Origin: Butyrivibrio sp. MC2013
GTDB lineage: Bacteria; Bacillota; Clostridia; Lachnospirales; Lachnospiraceae
Assembly: GCF_000424585.1 (NCBI RefSeq)
Contig: NZ_AUKE01000009.1
Location: 1 to 64,000, forward strand
DNA: 64,000 nt
Direction: 5' to 3'
This document shows, one piece after another, positions 17,159 through 28,315 of the stretch; the first letter of the stretch is position 1, and each line of letters opens with the position of its first letter. Under the pieces are notes generated by a model, which did not search any database, was not told the origin of the DNA, and saw only the letters and a program-made list of their open reading frames with translations. A program made the position numbers and the translations under genes.

Positions 17159-17216
17159 AATGTGTAAAATTATCCCCTTATTCACATATTGAAAGGGTCT
17201 TATACACAGGCTATCA
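17159..17216. other. oriC, dnaA-dnaN part: DnaA boxes
   Basis: The 277-base gap after dnaA contains TTATTCACA (17178-17186) and TTATACACA (17200-17208), both one base from the DnaA-box consensus. Together with the upstream cluster this gives a bipartite origin as in Bacillus subtilis. Confidence 0.6.
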
Positions 17217-17217
17217 A

Positions 17218-17246
17218 TTGTAAAAAATGCAGGAAAAATGTATAAT
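17218..17246 (+). promoter_or_regulatory. Promoter for dnaN
   Basis: TTGTAA, 17 bases, then a perfect TATAAT. It leaves a leader of about 180 bases before dnaN. Confidence 0.7.
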
Positions 17247-17435
17247 AGAATAGGTTTTGCACATATACACAAGCTATACTAAATAAGGATACGAATTATA
17301 TATTTCTTTATCGGCACGCGCCGGGATGATATTTAATCCACAAAAAGCAAATCCCTATCCTCAAAGATCATTTTTGATAATTATTACAATTAACAGCAGA
17401 ATGTCATAAAGCTTATTGAAGGGAGTTACTTTGCT

Positions 17436-18554
17436 ATGAAATTCGTCTGTTCCAAATCAAACCTTGTCAGCGGTCTTCAGATTGCTCAGAAGGCAGTACC
17501 GGCCAAGACATCTTTATCTATTCTTCAGTGTATCCTCGTAGATACCACAGAAGGTGTCATCAAATTTATAGCCAATGACATGGAACTTGGTATAGAGACA
17601 AGGGTTGAAGGTACGATCATAGAAAGAGGATATACAGCACTGGATGCCCGTATATTTTTTGACATCATCAGGAAGCTTCCTGACAGTGATGTAACTATTG
17701 AATCAACCAATATTGAAGGCAGCATCAAGATCACCATCAGCTGTGAGAAATCCAAGTTTACCATTCTTGGAAGAAGCGGTGATGACTTTACCTATCTTCC
17801 TGTTATAGAGAAGATAGATGGCATCAGTATCTCCCAGTACACATTAAAGAATATTATTGCTCAGACTATTTTTTCAGTATCTGAAAAGGATACCAATAAG
17901 CTCATGGGTGGTGAGCTCTTTGAGATAGACGGTAATATACTCAAGATGGTATCCCTTGACGGACACAGAATATCCATTCGTAAGGTTGAACTGTCAAACG
18001 GATATCCTTACAAGAAGGTCATAATACCTGCCAAGGCTCTGGGCGAAGTAATGAAGATACTTAGCGATTCAACAGAATCTATGGTAAGCGTATACTTTAC
18101 CGATAAGCATGTTTTATTTGAATTTGATAATACTGTTGTAGTATCCAGACTTCTTGAAGGTCAGTATTTTAATATCGATCAGATGATGATGTCTGATTAT
18201 GAGACCAAGATCAGTATTAACAGAAGGGAATTCCTTGATTGTATAGACAGAGCTACTCTTTTTGTCAAAGAGGGTGATAAGAGACCTGTCATCATCAGCA
18301 TCGAAGATGATTATCTTGAGATGAAGATCAATTCTGCAGTAGGTGCAATGGATGAGAAGGTAGAGATCACCAAGCAGGGCAAGGATGTAAAGATAGGCTT
18401 TAATCCCAAATTCCTTATTGATGCACTTAGAGTAATAGAGGATGAAGAGGTAGATATCTATCTTGTTAATCCTAAGGCTCCCTGTTTTATCAGAGATGCC
18501 GATTCAAGCTATAACTATCTGATACTGCCTATCAATTTTACAACAGTAAACTAA
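17436..18554 (+). CDS. dnaN: DNA polymerase III beta subunit (sliding clamp)
   Basis: A 372-residue clamp of three similar domains that tethers the replicative polymerase. The N-terminus MKFVCSKSNLVSGLQIAQKA and the C-terminal FIRDADSSYNYLILPI are family hallmarks. GAAGGGAG lies before the ATG. Its position after dnaA is standard. Confidence 0.97.
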   Translation: MKFVCSKSNLVSGLQIAQKAVPAKTSLSILQCILVDTTEGVIKFIANDMELGIETRVEGTIIERGYTALDARIFFDIIRKLPDSDVTIESTNIEGSIKITISCEKSKFTILGRSGDDFTYLPVIEKIDGISISQYTLKNIIAQTIFSVSEKDTNKLMGGELFEIDGNILKMVSLDGHRISIRKVELSNGYPYKKVIIPAKALGEVMKILSDSTESMVSVYFTDKHVLFEFDNTVVVSRLLEGQYFNIDQMMMSDYETKISINRREFLDCIDRATLFVKEGDKRPVIISIEDDYLEMKINSAVGAMDEKVEITKQGKDVKIGFNPKFLIDALRVIEDEEVDIYLVNPKAPCFIRDADSSYNYLILPINFTTVN

Positions 18555-18607
18555 GGCGGCATTTATGATAAGAGTGCAGGGCTCTATGCCCTGCATGAAA
18601 GGTAATT

Positions 18608-18823
18608 ATGGAAACAGTTAAACTCAGAGAAACAGATGAATTTATCAAGCTGGGACAGGCTCTTAAAAAAGCCGGTCTTGAGGAATCCGGAGCCGATGCC
18701 AAGGAAGACATACAGTCAGGCCTTGTCAAGGTAAACGGAGAAGTAGATACACGCCGAGGAAGGAAGCTTGTTCCCGGGGATGTTGTAGAATACAGAAAGC
18801 AGAAATTCGTTATAGAACGATAG
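18608..18823 (+). CDS. S4-domain RNA-binding protein (YaaA-like)
   Basis: A 71-residue S4 RNA-binding domain protein: LGQALKKAGLEESGADAKED followed by VKVNGEVDTRRGRKL and a GDVVEYRKQKF end. The family is routinely encoded between dnaN and recF in Firmicutes. Its role is thought to be in ribosome function, not proven. Confidence 0.92.
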   Translation: METVKLRETDEFIKLGQALKKAGLEESGADAKEDIQSGLVKVNGEVDTRRGRKLVPGDVVEYRKQKFVIER

Positions 18824-18841
18824 TTTCAGGAACAAAAGATA

Positions 18842-19951
18842 ATGATAATTAAAAAACTGGAGCTCAAAGATTTCAGAAATTACGAAAACCTGGAGCTGGA
18901 GTTCTCAAGGGGCACCAATATCATATACGGTGACAACGCTCAGGGTAAGACAAATATCCTTGAAGCGATATTTATGTCAGCTACTACCAAGTCCCACAAA
19001 GGTTCAAGGGATAAGGAAGTTATAAGATTTGGCCAGACAGCTGCCCATATCAGGAGCATTATTGAAAGAGATGGAGCAGAATACAAGCTGGACATGCAGC
19101 TGGATGCGGGAAGGAATAAAGCTCTTGCTCTGGACGGACAAAGGATCAGAAAGGCTGCGGATTATCTTGGAAGATTAAATGCGGTATTCTTTAGCCCTGA
19201 AGATCTGGGAATAGTAAAGAACGGTCCTTCTGAGAGAAGAAGGTTTATTGATCTGGAGCTTTGCCAGCTGGATGGGACTTATCTCTATAATCTGGCAAGA
19301 TATAACAGAATGCTCCAGCAAAGGAACAAGATGCTCAGGGATATATATGAGCATCCTGATTACAAGCCTCTTTTGGAAGTACAGGATGATCAGATGACAG
19401 ATTATGCCTGTAAGGTAATAGAACTAAGGGAATCTTTTATCAGAGATCTCAATGAGATAATAGGACCTGTACATAATAAGCTCACCGGAGGCAGAGAAGA
19501 ACTCAGGATCTATTATGAGCCCAACTGCAGAGCTGATGAATACGGATCCAGGCTTAATGCGGTAAGAGACAGGGATATGCTGCTAAAGCAGACTTCCATC
19601 GGGCCCCAGAAGGATGATTTTTCTTTTATAGTCAAAAATGTATCTGACTCTAAAGAGTCAGATCTTAGAAAGTATGGCTCCCAGGGCCAGCAAAGGACCG
19701 CATCATTGGCGCTTAAGCTCTCAGAGATAGAGCTGGTGAAGAAAGCTAAGGGCGAAAACCCTGTTCTTCTTTTGGATGATGTCTTATCAGAGCTGGATTC
19801 GGGAAGACAGAATTATCTTCTGGATACCATTGGAGATATCCAGACTATCATTACCTGTACCGGTTATGATGAATTTGTAAATCACCGTTTTGAGATAAAC
19901 AGATTATTCAGAGTGGTAAGCGGGCACGCTATGCAGGAAAATCAGAAGTGA
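18842..19951 (+). CDS. recF: DNA replication and repair protein RecF
   Basis: A 369-residue SMC-like ATPase acting at gapped DNA with RecO/RecR. The Walker A is GDNAQGKTNILEA. The ABC-type signature is YGSQGQQRTASLAL, and the Walker B/D-loop is PVLLLDDVLSELD. It starts 18 bases after the S4 gene. Confidence 0.97.
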   Translation: MIIKKLELKDFRNYENLELEFSRGTNIIYGDNAQGKTNILEAIFMSATTKSHKGSRDKEVIRFGQTAAHIRSIIERDGAEYKLDMQLDAGRNKALALDGQRIRKAADYLGRLNAVFFSPEDLGIVKNGPSERRRFIDLELCQLDGTYLYNLARYNRMLQQRNKMLRDIYEHPDYKPLLEVQDDQMTDYACKVIELRESFIRDLNEIIGPVHNKLTGGREELRIYYEPNCRADEYGSRLNAVRDRDMLLKQTSIGPQKDDFSFIVKNVSDSKESDLRKYGSQGQQRTASLALKLSEIELVKKAKGENPVLLLDDVLSELDSGRQNYLLDTIGDIQTIITCTGYDEFVNHRFEINRLFRVVSGHAMQENQK

Positions 19952-19960
19952 GGTTTATAG

Positions 19961-21910
<1,950 letters not shown>

Positions 21911-21939
21911 TAATCAGGTAATTAGAAAAGGATACAATA

Positions 21940-24528
21940 ATGGCTGATAACGAAAACAAAAACGGACAGACCCCGGGAAATGATCTGCCTGATGATGTCT
22001 TTGACAGTACAGAGGCAACCAATACTGATCCCATAACCAATGTTGATCTGAAAAAGACAATGGAAACGTCTTATATAGACTATGCCATGTCTGTAATAGC
22101 ATCCAGAGCTCTTCCTGATGTAAGGGACGGACTTAAGCCTGTTCAGAGGCGTGTTCTCTACTCAATGGTAGAGCTGAACAACGGGCCGGACAAAGCACAT
22201 CGTAAGTGTGCCCGTATCGTTGGTGATACAATGGGTAAGTACCATCCTCATGGAGACTCTTCTATCTATGGAGCTCTTGTATATATGGCACAGCCCTGGA
22301 ACATGAGATACTGTCTGGTAGATGGTCATGGTAACTTTGGATCTGTAGACGGTGACGGCCCTGCTGCTATGAGGTACACAGAGGCCCGTCTTACCAAGAT
22401 CTCCATGGAAATGGTCGCTGATATCGGCAAGGATACAGTAGACTTTGTTCCAAACTTTGATGAAACAGAAAAAGAGCCTGCGGTAATGCCCTCGAGGATA
22501 CCGAACCTATTGGTCAATGGTACAACAGGTATTGCGGTAGGTATGGCTACCAATATCCCTCCTCACAACCTCAGGGAAGTGGTCAAAGCCATCTCTCTTA
22601 TGATCGATAACAGGATCAATGAAGACAGAGAAACCTCTATCGAAGAGATCCTGCCTATAGTAAAGGCTCCCGATTATCCTACAGGAGGTATCATCCTGGG
22701 AACAAGAGGTGCCGAGGAAGCCTACAGGACAGGAAGAGGTAAGGTAAGATGCCGCGCTGTTACTGATATTGAGCCTATGAACGGCGGAAAGAACAGGATT
22801 GTAGTAACAGAGCTTCCTTATCTGGTAAATAAGGCCAAGCTCATAGAGAGAATAGCTGACCTTGTAAAGAACAAAAAGATAGACGGCATCACAGCTCTCA
22901 GAGACGAATCCGATAAGGAAGGTATGAGGATCGTAATAGAGCTCAGGCATGATGTAAATGCCCAGGTGATGCTCAATAAGCTCTACAAGCATACAGACCT
23001 TCAGTCATCCTTTGGTGTCATCATGCTGGCTCTGGTAAATAATGAGCCCAAGATACTGTCTCTGGACAAGATGCTGGTATATTACATAAAGCATCAGGAA
23101 GAGGTAGTAACAAGGCGTACACGTTATGACCTTGGTAAAGCTGAGGAAAGAGATCACATACTGCAGGGTCTGCTCATAGCTCTTGATAACATTGATGAAG
23201 TCATTAAGATCATCAGAGGCAGTCAGACTGTACAGATTGCCAAGGAGCAGTTAATATCCAGATTTGCTCTTTCTGAAGTACAGGCTCAGGCTATTGTAGA
23301 TATGAGACTTCGTACTCTTACAGGACTGGAAAGAGACAAGCTCATGGCTGAGCACGAAGAGCTCTTAAAGAAGATCGCAGAGCTGAAGGCAATACTGGCA
23401 GATAGAAAGCTCCTCCTGGGTGTTATAAGGACCGAGATCAATATCATCGCAGACAAGTACGGAGATGACAGAAAGACTCAGATAGGTCATGACGAGGATG
23501 AGTTTGAAGATGAGGATCTGATCCCCAATGTTAATACAGTTATAGCAATGACATCTCTTGGATATATCAAGAGAATGGCTATAGATAATTTCAAGGCTCA
23601 GAACAGAGGCGGTCATGGTATCAAGGGTATTTCCACCATTGATGGAGATTACGTAACAGATCTTCTTATGACCACTACTCACAATAACGTGATGTTCTTT
23701 ACCAATAAGGGAAGGGTCTATAGACTAAAGACTTATCAGATTCCTGAAGCATCAAGAACATCAAGAGGAGTAGCTATTGTTAATCTCCTACAGCTGGGTC
23801 CTGATGAGAAGATATCAGCCATCATTCCTGTATCCAGTTTTGATGTTGAAAAGAATCTCTTTATGGTAACCAAGAAGGGTACTGTAAAGAAGACATCTAT
23901 AAGGGATTTTGCAAATGTCAGAAAGAATGGACTTAATGCTATTAATCTTGAAGACGATGATGCCCTAATAGAAGTGAAGACAACAACCGAAAACTCTCAT
24001 ATATTCCTTGTTACCAAAAACGGAATATGTATCAGGTTTAAAGAAACAGATGTCCGCTCTATGGGAAGAGGAGCAATGGGTGTCAGAGGTATCATGCTGG
24101 ACGATGATGACGAGATCGTCGGAATGCAGATAGACAGCCAGGGCGATTCACTGCTGGTAGTATCCGAGAAAGGTTACGGCAAGAGGACCAATCTTAGTGA
24201 ATTCAAGACCCAGTACAGGGGAGGTAAGGGTCTTAAGTGCTACAAGATTGTAGAAAAGACAGGACATCTAATAGGTGTCAAGGCTGTTAACGAGGATCAT
24301 GAGATCATGATGATCACAGATGCCGGTACTATTATCCAGATCAGGATGAGTGAGGTATCTGTATATAGCAGAATCACTTCAGGAGTCAAGCTTATCAAGC
24401 TGGATGAAGGCTCCAAGGTTGTGAGCATAGCTAAGGTTCGTGAGAAAGTATCTGATGGGAGCAGAGAACTGGATAACGTAGACGACATTGAGGAAGAATC
24501 CGGAGAAGACGGAGAAAGGACGCTTTAA
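21940..24528 (+). CDS. gyrA: DNA gyrase subunit A
   Basis: An 862-residue breakage-reunion subunit. The N-terminal winged-helix region has DYAMSVIASRALPDVRDGLK. The catalytic tyrosine lies in AAMRYTEARL, and the gyrase-box and beta-pinwheel repeats fill the C-terminal third (IDNFKAQNRGGHGIKG). In the quinolone-determining stretch the sequence is HPHGDSSIYGALVYMAQ, with Gly where Escherichia coli has Asp87. The C-terminus is acidic. Its stop codon overlaps the next start (TAATG). Confidence 0.98.
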   Translation: MADNENKNGQTPGNDLPDDVFDSTEATNTDPITNVDLKKTMETSYIDYAMSVIASRALPDVRDGLKPVQRRVLYSMVELNNGPDKAHRKCARIVGDTMGKYHPHGDSSIYGALVYMAQPWNMRYCLVDGHGNFGSVDGDGPAAMRYTEARLTKISMEMVADIGKDTVDFVPNFDETEKEPAVMPSRIPNLLVNGTTGIAVGMATNIPPHNLREVVKAISLMIDNRINEDRETSIEEILPIVKAPDYPTGGIILGTRGAEEAYRTGRGKVRCRAVTDIEPMNGGKNRIVVTELPYLVNKAKLIERIADLVKNKKIDGITALRDESDKEGMRIVIELRHDVNAQVMLNKLYKHTDLQSSFGVIMLALVNNEPKILSLDKMLVYYIKHQEEVVTRRTRYDLGKAEERDHILQGLLIALDNIDEVIKIIRGSQTVQIAKEQLISRFALSEVQAQAIVDMRLRTLTGLERDKLMAEHEELLKKIAELKAILADRKLLLGVIRTEINIIADKYGDDRKTQIGHDEDEFEDEDLIPNVNTVIAMTSLGYIKRMAIDNFKAQNRGGHGIKGISTIDGDYVTDLLMTTTHNNVMFFTNKGRVYRLKTYQIPEASRTSRGVAIVNLLQLGPDEKISAIIPVSSFDVEKNLFMVTKKGTVKKTSIRDFANVRKNGLNAINLEDDDALIEVKTTTENSHIFLVTKNGICIRFKETDVRSMGRGAMGVRGIMLDDDDEIVGMQIDSQGDSLLVVSEKGYGKRTNLSEFKTQYRGGKGLKCYKIVEKTGHLIGVKAVNEDHEIMMITDAGTIIQIRMSEVSVYSRITSGVKLIKLDEGSKVVSIAKVREKVSDGSRELDNVDDIEEESGEDGERTL

Positions 24529-26012
24529 TGGCGAGGATCGGTCTGCTGATATCTGAACTGTCTGATGAAAAGACATGCTCTTTTGTTAAAGGTATGCTCT
24601 GCGCCGCTGAGGAAATAGGTGCGGTAGTCATAGTCATGCCGGGAGGTACACTCTACTCTCCTATTACTGCTACCGAGCAGGAAAAGTACGTATATCAACA
24701 GAATGCGATCTACAATTATATAACGACTGATGCTCTCGACGGTCTCATTATTGATATCAATGAGATCGGCGGGGAGCTTGAATTGGGACAAAGGGAAGAG
24801 TTTCTAAATGAGTTTAGAAGAATGGATCTTCCCTTTCTTCTTACCGCTCCCATGGAAAAATACGACGCCATACACCAGCCCGCTGAGGATGAAGATCCTG
24901 CAGAAACAGGCTTTAGAGCTCTTCATGATATCCTGAGCTGGATAGCCAGGAGAGAACTATCGGGTGTTATAGAAATCCCGGAGTTTCCCGATACTGAGCT
25001 GACCATAGAAGAGACTATGAGACAGCTGTCATTGATGTCCAGGCATATGCTGAATATGACCTGTGACAGAAGGCAGCTTGCTGAAGAAATCATAAAGACA
25101 GCATCCAGAGGAAGGATAGAGACTGCTCTGATATTTATGTATGGTGAGGGCCAGAGGCATACTGTCAATCATCCCTGGGACAGACCGGAGAATATCCTGG
25201 TCAAGGGAGCCGTGGAAAACGGAGTGGTAATACATCTTCCGGAAGGTATGATGACTCCTACCGAAAAGCTTCTCACAGAGTTTGGAGATACCAAGCTAAA
25301 GAAAGGCGGATGGATTGCCAGGACTCTATCTATGGATGATGAGCAGCTGGGATTTATCATATTCAAATTTAGTCCCCAGATGCTCACACCGGGTATAGAA
25401 TATCTGCTTAATGGAATGCTCCATGCAGCTATACAGATAGTAATGAGGCGCAGTGTCATCAGAGAGCTGTCAGAAGAACTGCTGACAGTGCAGGAAGAGC
25501 TTGAAAGAGACGACTCAGTCCTTGATCATATCGGTGAGAAGGATCTTTTGACAGGAGAATATAACCGGCGAGGATTCTTCACTCATGCTTATGACCGTAT
25601 GGCAGAAAGATTCAAAAAAGGAAATACGGCTATTGTCTGCTATATAGACCTTGATACCATAAAGAATATCAATGACAGATTCGGCAGAGATGAAGGCAAT
25701 TACGCCGTAAAGAGAGTTGCAAAGCTGATCAGGGATGTCTTTGGCAAGAAGGCTCTTATCGGCAGGATCAAGGGTTATGAGTTTGCTGTAATGATGATCA
25801 CAGACAGAGACAATGATGAAGATTATTTCAGGACCAGCATGATGCAGCAAAACGGCAGACTCATGGCTGAAAATGACAGGCCCTATATAATACATATAGT
25901 ATTTGCTATATGTTCATACAAATATGATGACCATCTTTCCCTGAGGTTCATGCTCAGGGACACAGACGAAAAACTTAGGAAAATGCTGGATATGCAAGCA
26001 GACATGACATAA
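24528..26012 (+). CDS. Degenerate GGDEF protein with sugar-binding-protein-like N-terminus
   Basis: A 494-residue soluble protein overlapping gyrA by one base. Residues 1-110 (MARIGLLISELSDEKTCSFV) look like the first lobe of a LacI/periplasmic-binding fold without a helix-turn-helix. The middle may be a GAF-like sensor. A short coiled coil (ELSEELLTVQEELERD) leads into a C-terminal GGDEF domain beginning DLLTGEYNRRGFF. The signature that should read GG(D/E)EF is KGYEF, so cyclase activity is unlikely and no RxxD inhibitory site is seen. It may bind GTP or c-di-GMP or act as a scaffold. No membrane segment is present. Confidence 0.7.
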   Translation: MARIGLLISELSDEKTCSFVKGMLCAAEEIGAVVIVMPGGTLYSPITATEQEKYVYQQNAIYNYITTDALDGLIIDINEIGGELELGQREEFLNEFRRMDLPFLLTAPMEKYDAIHQPAEDEDPAETGFRALHDILSWIARRELSGVIEIPEFPDTELTIEETMRQLSLMSRHMLNMTCDRRQLAEEIIKTASRGRIETALIFMYGEGQRHTVNHPWDRPENILVKGAVENGVVIHLPEGMMTPTEKLLTEFGDTKLKKGGWIARTLSMDDEQLGFIIFKFSPQMLTPGIEYLLNGMLHAAIQIVMRRSVIRELSEELLTVQEELERDDSVLDHIGEKDLLTGEYNRRGFFTHAYDRMAERFKKGNTAIVCYIDLDTIKNINDRFGRDEGNYAVKRVAKLIRDVFGKKALIGRIKGYEFAVMMITDRDNDEDYFRTSMMQQNGRLMAENDRPYIIHIVFAICSYKYDDHLSLRFMLRDTDEKLRKMLDMQADMT

Positions 26013-26023
26013 GGAGTATACTA

Positions 26024-26953
26024 ATGAGCAAAAAATCCAGATTCTTTTTATTTAGCTTATTCTCAGCTTTTACCGCAGGTTCCATCTTTGCAGGGGGAAA
26101 ACTATACGATGTAGCAATGAAACCCAGATCGCATCCGGATGGAGAAGCAAAGGAACTTCCTGAAGTGACTCAGGGCAGAATGTGGGTAAGAAATCATCCT
26201 ACAAGAAGAGATATCTATATTGATTCCATCGATTCATTAAGGCTTCATGCCACATACATACCTTCCTCAACTACAGATGAGCACAGGTATGCGATCATAG
26301 TCCATGGCATATGGGATAACTGTGAGGGCATGGGAGTATATGCAAGAGAGCTGCACAAGAAGGGAATGAACGTGCTGCTCCCGGATCTTAGAGGTTTTGG
26401 CGCCAGTGAAGGCAATTATGTAGGCTACGGCGGAGATGACCGCTATGACATAATCGAGTGGATCTATTGGATCATCAAAAGGGATAAGGATGCCAGGATC
26501 ATGCTCCTTGGTACATCCATGGGAGCTGCTACAGTGCTCATGACCACAGGCGAACGTATGCCAGATAATGTGATCTGCGCTATAGCAGATTCGTCCTATA
26601 CCACGGTCAAAGACCAATTCGTGGATGTGTATGACAGGATGGTAAAGCCTATAATCCCTCCCTTTATCGCACTTCCTCTCCTTCGCCTGGAGACAAAGAT
26701 ACGTGCAGGCTATGATTTCTATGACATAAAGCCCATAGAAGCAGTCGCAAGATCTGCTACTCCTACTCTCTTCATTCACGGAGATAAGGATACATTTATT
26801 AATCCTGCAATGTGCAGGGCTCTCTTTGATGCAGCTGGGTGTAGAAGGGAATATTGCATGATACTGGGCGCTGAGCATGTAAAGAGTGTATATCACAGTC
26901 CTGTAAAATACTGGGCAAAGATTGATGAATTCTTGGAACATGTGAAGTTCTAA
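26024..26953 (+). CDS. Alpha/beta hydrolase, membrane-anchored
   Basis: A 309-residue serine hydrolase. An N-terminal hydrophobic segment (FFLFSLFSAFTAGSIFAGG) can anchor or export it. The alpha/beta core has the oxyanion HGIWDN, the nucleophile elbow LGTSMGA, the acid in HGDKDTFI and the base in GAEHVKS. The family includes cell-envelope esterases and peptidases; the substrate is unknown. It starts 11 bases after the degenerate GGDEF gene with AAGGAG upstream, so the two are probably one unit. Confidence 0.85.
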   Translation: MSKKSRFFLFSLFSAFTAGSIFAGGKLYDVAMKPRSHPDGEAKELPEVTQGRMWVRNHPTRRDIYIDSIDSLRLHATYIPSSTTDEHRYAIIVHGIWDNCEGMGVYARELHKKGMNVLLPDLRGFGASEGNYVGYGGDDRYDIIEWIYWIIKRDKDARIMLLGTSMGAATVLMTTGERMPDNVICAIADSSYTTVKDQFVDVYDRMVKPIIPPFIALPLLRLETKIRAGYDFYDIKPIEAVARSATPTLFIHGDKDTFINPAMCRALFDAAGCRREYCMILGAEHVKSVYHSPVKYWAKIDEFLEHVKF

Positions 26954-26970
26954 GACTAGTATGGACGAAG

Positions 26971-27181
26971 CCAGCGGCATTAGCCGCTCTCAAATGGCCT
27001 ATTTGCATACATTAGTGGATTTTCAATCCACTAATGTATATGTTATTAGACAAACCTTCAGAAACACGCATTTACTGCGTGTTTCGTGAAAACATGAAGC
27101 TAGCAAATAGGCCCAGCGGCATTAGCCGCTCTCAAATGGCCTATTTGCATACATTAGTGGATTTTCAATCCACTAATGTAT
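26971..27181 (-). repeat. Composite 'GCAAATAGGCC' repeat, 1.5 units in inverse orientation
   Basis: A 69-bp unit is present twice without change (26971-27039 and 27113-27181), with GAAACACGCAG..CTGCGTGTTTC-type hairpin sequence between. Read on the minus strand the order is hairpin 1, GCAAATAGGCC, hairpin 2, GGCCTATTTGC, hairpin 3, TCTAATAACATAT, then hairpin 1 and 2 again. It is homologous to 29389-29554. Confidence 0.92.
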
Positions 27182-27219
27182 AAAAAAGCGAAGACCTTAT
27201 TCAGGCCTTCGCTTTTTAA
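27182..27219. terminator. Bidirectional terminator
   Basis: AAAAAGCGAAG and CTTCGCTTTTT flank a loop that itself can pair partly. It serves the hydrolase on the plus strand and the exonuclease on the minus strand. The exonuclease stop codon (27199-27197) lies inside the loop. Confidence 0.85.
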
Positions 27220-28144
27220 GCTTTAATTTGCTTTTTTGCTGTTTTAATTTGATTTCTTCAGCCAGCTCTCTGCTTATGAATTTGCTTGTCTTGACTACAA
27301 AGAAGCCGCCATCTTCAGCTTTCTTGATACGGATTTTGGATTTCATATAGCCATGCTTTTCACACCAGGCCACAGAATAATAATGCTTGCCGTTGGGAGT
27401 AAACCAGCGTATCTTCTTTTTGAGATTCCTGTGACAGAGATAGCATCTGGTGGAAATGACTTCGGGATCACGCATGAGCTTTTCTCTTGTATCAAACTCT
27501 CTTGAGATAAACTTGGCATATTCATCAAATACAATATGTATCTCCTGTCTCTTGTTCTTGGGAGTCACATAATTGTCAAAGGATACATAGCTAAGGTAGC
27601 TCTCAGGGATCTTTTGGAATATCTCTGCTGTATACTGGGCATCTGACAGGGCTCTGTGAAAGGGATGAGTCTTCTTGAGCTTCATGTAGTCGATGCCAAA
27701 TTCCAGATTTCTTCGAAGCTTGCCATCTTCAAAGGCAAGTGAGAAGAGCTTTTGAACATCAATATATTCAATAGGTCCCACAGAAAGAGGATCCATATGA
27801 TAATAGTCCATATTCCTCTGAAGCTCTGTGAGATCAAGATTACCCCAGGTACAAAATACCGGCTTTTCTCCTGCCCATTTAAAAAAGTCCGAGATCACAT
27901 CCAGGAAAGGGGCTCCCTTTTCCAGATCGTTCATGGTCAGATGAATAAGCTTACCTGTTATGGAATGCATCTTCTTATAGACCTGAGGCTTTATAAGACG
28001 AGAAAAGCTGCCTGTTATCTCTCTGTTTTCATTCATGCGCACAGCGCCGATCTCGACAATCTCAAAAGGAAGCTCCTTGAGCTCCTGCTCTCTTATGCTT
28101 CCGCCTTGATTCCATTCAAGATCAAATACTATATAATTAGACAT
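27197..28144 (-). CDS. DEDDh-type 3'-5' exonuclease (KapD-like) with C-terminal Cys motif
   Basis: A 315-residue protein. The Exo I motif is FDLEWNQ, Exo II is around CTWGNLDLTEL and Exo III is HRALSDAQYTAE with the conserved His and Asp. This is the RNase T/DNA polymerase epsilon exonuclease fold. A C-terminal extension has CYLCH followed by CEKHG, possibly a metal site, and ends in a very basic Lys/Arg tail. The substrate is unknown. It is divergently arranged with murG. Confidence 0.85.
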   Translation of the reverse strand: MSNYIVFDLEWNQGGSIREQELKELPFEIVEIGAVRMNENREITGSFSRLIKPQVYKKMHSITGKLIHLTMNDLEKGAPFLDVISDFFKWAGEKPVFCTWGNLDLTELQRNMDYYHMDPLSVGPIEYIDVQKLFSLAFEDGKLRRNLEFGIDYMKLKKTHPFHRALSDAQYTAEIFQKIPESYLSYVSFDNYVTPKNKRQEIHIVFDEYAKFISREFDTREKLMRDPEVISTRCYLCHRNLKKKIRWFTPNGKHYYSVAWCEKHGYMKSKIRIKKAEDGGFFVVKTSKFISRELAEEIKLKQQKSKLKLKKRRPE

Positions 28145-28315
28145 CTCAATCCCTTACAAATTCTATGTCGCTTCTATAGACGATAAACGGTATCACTCCA
28201 TCCTAATTATATCATAACTGGGCCTGCTTGCAGGATATCTCTCATATGATGTATTATTAGATGGTGTTTCGTTAGAAGATGAATCTGACAAGTCTTTTAC
28301 AGAAAGGACGACAAA

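Noticed and set aside
26267..26980. 237-codon minus-strand frame opposite the alpha/beta hydrolase
   Set aside because: The hydrolase shows all catalytic motifs on the plus strand; the antisense frame is His/Cys-rich shadow sequence and runs into the repeat.
26971..27181. CRISPR array in the repeated region
   Set aside because: The repeats are two 69-bp units with internal palindromes and one spacer, not short regularly spaced repeats, and no cas genes are present.
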